This document shows, piece after piece, positions 63,218 through 64,000 of a stretch of DNA of 64,000 bases (its first letter is position 1; every line of letters starts with the position of its first letter). A program made the position numbers and the translations under genes. Source of the stretch: Roseibium aggregatum IAM 12614 (GTDB taxonomy: Bacteria > Pseudomonadota > Alphaproteobacteria > Rhizobiales > Stappiaceae); the NCBI RefSeq assembly GCF_000168975.1, contig NZ_AAUW01000002.1, positions 248,001 to 312,000 of the forward strand, written 5' to 3'. Below the pieces are notes generated by a model. That model searched no databases. It had not been told where the DNA came from and saw only the letters and a program-made list of their open reading frames with translations.

Positions 63218-64000
63218 TTACTTCGGAATGCCGAGGTAACGGTTACGCTTGTTGCTGTAGGCGATATCGGCGATTGCCATGTAGCTGCCGATTTCCTGAC
63301 GCGCGTTGATGACGCTCTCGAAGATCTTCTTGGACAGCGCGGAATGATCCATCGCTTCTTCCAGAACTTCCTGAGCGGCTTCACCGAAGCTGTCGTAGAT
63401 CTCGTCGGAGAACTCACGAAGTTCGACGCCGTGCTCGTTGATCAGACGGCTCAGGTACTTACCGTTGTTGGCATTGGTTTCAGCCATCGTGTTGGAGTTT
63501 TCTTCCGCACACGCTGCAACGATGATCTGCTGATCGACCTTGTCGAGGCCGTCCCAGAATGCCTTGTTCATGCCCAGAGCAAGCATTGCGCCCGGCTCGT
63601 GCATGCCCGGATAGTAGTAGTACTTGGCAGCTTCGTAGAACTTCATGAAGTAGTCGTTGAACGGACCAACCCACTCGGTCGCATCGATAGCGCCGGAAAC
63701 AAGGTTTTCGTAGATCTGGCCGCCCGGCAGGGACACCGGAGACGCGCCGAGTTTCGCCATGACGTCGCCGCCCTGACCCGGAATACGCATCTTCAGACCC
63801 TTCAGGTCGTCAGCGGTTTCGATTTCCTTGTTGAACCAGCCGCCCATCTGAACGCCGGTGTTGCCCATGGCGAAGTTCTTCAGGCCGAATTCACCAGCCA
63901 GCTCATCCCACAGTTCCTGGCCGCCGCCGTATTTGATCCAGGCGTCCATTTCAGCCTGGGTCAGGCCGAACGGCACGGCAGTGAAGGCTGCCCAGCCCGG
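63218..64000 (-). CDS. dctP: TRAP transporter solute-binding protein DctP (5' end beyond the window)
   Basis: Partial: the last ~260 residues are present and the frame runs open to the window end. The sequence (PGWAAFTAVPFGLTQAEMDAW, YGGGQELWDELAGEFG, GNTGVQMGGWFNKEIETADDLKGLKMRIPGQGGDVMAKLGASPV) fits the TakP/FcbT1-like group, which binds 2-oxo acids or related organic anions. Trp and Arg positions in MRIPGQGG are the usual carboxylate clamp. It is the first gene of the TRAP operon. Confidence 0.9.
   Translation of the reverse strand, partial: PGWAAFTAVPFGLTQAEMDAWIKYGGGQELWDELAGEFGLKNFAMGNTGVQMGGWFNKEIETADDLKGLKMRIPGQGGDVMAKLGASPVSLPGGQIYENLVSGAIDATEWVGPFNDYFMKFYEAAKYYYYPGMHEPGAMLALGMNKAFWDGLDKVDQQIIVAACAEENSNTMAETNANNGKYLSRLINEHGVELREFSDEIYDSFGEAAQEVLEEAMDHSALSKKIFESVINARQEIGSYMAIADIAYSNKRNRYLGIPK

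Overview
The window looks like chromosomal DNA of a marine alphaproteobacterium, most likely of the order Hyphomicrobiales and perhaps the Roseibium/Labrenzia/Stappia group. This is inferred from gene content (GapR, CpdR, MucR, DUF1036 beside pyruvate kinase, a Porin_2-type porin, TRAP and Liv transporters), high GC and many TTG starts. No 16S gene or other direct taxonomic marker is present. The window carries no prophage, CRISPR array or complete insertion sequence, but it does contain one miniature inverted-repeat element.

Layout. 0.2-4.6 kb (minus): a pepF-type oligopeptidase broken by a frameshift, a heme-dependent oxidative N-demethylase family gene and a UbiB/AarF-like kinase. 4.8-8.4 kb (plus): an NtrC-class regulator and a DUF882 (MepK-like) murein hydrolase with a long low-complexity tail. 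8.5-10.1 kb (minus): GapR, DUF1244 and an N-formylglutamate amidohydrolase (FGase). 10.4-12.4 kb (plus): DUF1036 and pyruvate kinase, translationally coupled. 12.4-15.2 kb (minus): hydrolase, TPR protein, B-type L36, tRNA-Val(GAC) and CpdR. 15.6-19.3 kb: a second FGase family protein, a candidate minus-strand sRNA carrying anti-Shine-Dalgarno loops, hisN, a lysophospholipase-like hydrolase and a small basic secreted protein. 19.5-21.2 kb: an hsp20 gene behind a sigma-32-like promoter and a ROSE-like RNA thermometer, then threonine aldolase. 21.3-24.1 kb (minus): a four-gene bufferin (copper-binding RiPP) operon. 24.3-30.9 kb (plus): gltBD. 31-35.1 kb (minus): DUF459 SGNH protein, MltB and an outer-membrane barrel. 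35.3-38.3 kb (plus): arabinose-5-phosphate isomerase and a MotA/MotB stator pair. 38.3-41 kb (minus): NfeD/QmcA and ferrochelatase.

41.3-49.8 kb (minus) is one long transport and activation cluster: acyl-CoA synthetase, livGHM, a substrate-binding protein, livF and a phenylacetate-CoA-ligase-like enzyme. It probably imports and CoA-activates a carboxylic acid. A roughly 270-bp element with 35-bp terminal inverted repeats lies at 50.16-50.43 kb and supplies the stop codon of a LacI-family regulator. A porin follows, then a 727-bp AT-rich gene-free region leading to a MucR homologue that lacks canonical zinc ligands. At 54-56.2 kb a small protein resembling a free-standing subtilisin propeptide (inhibitor I9 type) faces an intracellular subtilase. 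A hybrid histidine kinase with an OmpR-type regulator follows. The window ends in a TRAP transporter (dctM with a roughly 320-residue helical tail, an oversized dctQ, and a dctP cut by the window edge).

The observations I would follow first are the subtilase/I9-like pair, the candidate anti-SD sRNA, the bufferin operon with its intercistronic hairpin, the MITE at the lacI end, and the DctM coiled-coil extension.
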